64,000 nucleotides of DNA from Sphagnum magellanicum. Its lineage: Eukaryota; Streptophyta; Sphagnopsida; Sphagnales; Sphagnaceae. Under the pieces are notes generated by a model, which was not told where the DNA came from, did no database searches, and saw only the letters and a list, made by a program, of their open reading frames with translations. Made by a program: the position numbers and the translations under genes. Where the stretch lies: contig CM038916.1 in the NCBI GenBank assembly GCA_021904315.1, positions 16,699,897-16,763,896 of the forward strand, written 5' to 3'. Positions 62,640 to 64,000 of the stretch are shown in pieces (within the stretch, counting starts at the first letter, position 1; every line of letters begins with the position of its first letter).

Positions 62640-63195
62640 AAATAAGAAATTAGGCTAAAATTGAAAAATTAAATTAAATTAGGTTAATCATAATTATGTA
62701 GGCTAAAGTACGATGAATTTGGTTAAATTAGGATAAAATAGGCTAAATTAAACTACTTAAGGTAAATTAGGTTAAATTAAAGTACATAGGCTAAAATTGA
62801 TTAATTTTGGTTAAATTTAGCCAACTATGATAAATTAAGTTAAACTAAGTTATTTAGGCCAAAAGAGGTTACACTTGGTTAAATTAGGGCAATGATGTTA
62901 AATTATGATAAACAAGGATAAAATAAGTTAAACTTGGCTTAAATAATTCATATTAAAATAAACAAAACTAAACATGGTTAAATTTAATTAAACTAGGGTA
63001 GTTTGGAGTAATTTGTAAAAAAAAACTAAATTAGAAAAAATTAAATTAAGTTACAATAAACCAAATTACACTAGGATAAAATACAATAAATTAAATTACA
63101 TTAAACTAAACTAAAGTCAATTAAAGTACATTAAAACAAGTTAAATTATGTCAATCTAGGTACAACTATGTTATCTAGATTGAATTAAATTTGTT
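62640..63195. repeat. Low-complexity GGTTAAATTA/GGCTAAA tract
   Basis: Short words AGGTTAAATTA, AGGCTAAA and ATTAAACTA recur without a fixed period over about 550 bases. It is related in vocabulary to the 53.5-54.7 kb tract. Confidence 0.75.
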
Positions 63196-63299
63196 TACAC
63201 ACTGATGGAAGAAGTTTGAAAGTCATATTTATGCAACTAATTCACAAAAAATCTAGAAGAATCGAGGACCTCATTTACATCAATGACACATGCATGAAA

Positions 63300-64000
63300 A
63301 CGTGTTAATTTTGACAAAGGTGCCCTACAAATAAGGTCAACTGTCGCGCTCCCAAGTTCCTCGTAGACCCACTTGAGGGTCCAAGTATGCGGCGATGCGG
63401 AAGCGGTTGGAACTTGGGGCACGATCCCGACTTCTAGCACTAGAAAGGGGTGAGAGGGGCGTGCTAGAAGCCCCGGGAAAGACTAGGAAGAGTGGACAAG
63501 CTTGACTCACTCACACGGACCCTCCATGAACCACTCCAAGTGATTAGTCCAAAGTTGGAGCACCTTTGGTGCTAGGAAGAGCCACAGCCCGGACCTTGGG
63601 GAAACCATCACCTTCCCCTTTAGAACTCATCATGGAACCTTTTTGGTGTTGGGACAAGCCACGGGTGAACTCGGACTCACTTTGAACACACACACATTCC
63701 GGGCTCGGGAGTAAGCCACCACCTCACTCCCTTGGTGGGGAAGCCAGCATCTTCCCCCCTTGGGGAAGCCAACCACTTCCCCCTTATAGTATACTCTGTG
63801 ACTCGTCGCGGGGGTGGCATCCAAATGGCCATTTTGTCCCGGGACTCCCGCGTGGGAGTCCCGAAATCGCGCAAACTCGGGACTCCCGCGACTTTGAAGC
63901 TTCATAACTTTCGGAGCAGACCTCCGATCGATTTGCTGTCTGAAGCAAAGTTGTAGATCTCGTCGAGACCTTTCCAACGGTATGTCGCACGTTCTCTGCA
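63300..64000. mobile_element. GC-rich segment, possible LTR-retrotransposon portion (partial)
   Basis: Composition changes abruptly to GC-rich. CGGGACTCCC and its reverse complement form a hairpin (63840-63863), and the unit recurs at 63878. GGTGCTAGGAAGAGCCAC, GGTGTTGGGACAAGCCAC and CTTGGGGAAGCCA are related repeated phrases. The end block (CTTTCGGAGCAGACCTCCG, AGTTGTAGATCTCGTCGAG, CCTTTCCAACGG) resembles text I associate with LTR regions of plant retrotransposons. No primer-binding site or protein domain is visible before the edge. Confidence 0.4.

Noticed and set aside
63237..63977. Open frames up to 115 codons in the right-edge GC-rich block
   Set aside because: GC-rich DNA has few stops; no retroelement or host domain could be recognised in them.

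Overview
This is nuclear DNA of a green plant. Genes have many short exons with GT-AG introns, telomere-type TTTAGGG/CCCTAAA motifs occur throughout, and all four recognisable genes are plant housekeeping or developmental genes. Spacer DNA is very AT-rich and gene exons are clearly more GC-rich. The SEC8 protein is well diverged from the Arabidopsis form I remember, so an early-diverging land plant or streptophyte relative is possible, but I cannot place the species.

Layout: 1-716 (minus) is the N-terminal exon of a GTE-type bromodomain protein that runs off the left edge, with its leader and promoter up to about 1.55 kb. From 1.8 to 16 kb there is AT-rich spacer with a terminal-inverted-repeat element (9.3-9.9 kb), TAGG/CCTA-rich DNA (11.25-12.3 kb) and a decayed Ty1/copia pol end (14.6-15.2 kb). 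A complete 17-exon gene for plastid-type glutamate N-acetyltransferase (ArgJ) lies at 16513-21988 (plus). From 22 to 27 kb there is spacer with an interstitial telomeric block and a 44-bp minisatellite. A 4-exon GIF/ANGUSTIFOLIA3-type coactivator lies at 28867-30324 (plus). Spacer and another repeat element follow. A complete 26-exon exocyst SEC8 gene occupies 46539 down to 36255 (minus). From 47 to 64 kb I see no host gene: there are minisatellites, inverted-repeat elements, tRNA-like SINE candidates, two low-complexity tracts built from TTTAGCCAA/TTTAACCAA words, and a GC-rich, LTR-like segment at the right edge.

I joined the exons by hand. ArgJ (517 aa) and SEC8 (1069 aa) keep frame through every junction with GT-AG introns, and so does GIF (241 aa). 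The genes do not form a pathway: chromatin reading, arginine biosynthesis, growth-regulator coactivation and exocytosis. I found no evidence of a new multi-gene system. The unusual content is in the repeats: a triplicated splice donor inside ArgJ, telomere-like motifs inside many introns, at least two families of short inverted-repeat elements, and long strand-switching low-complexity DNA.
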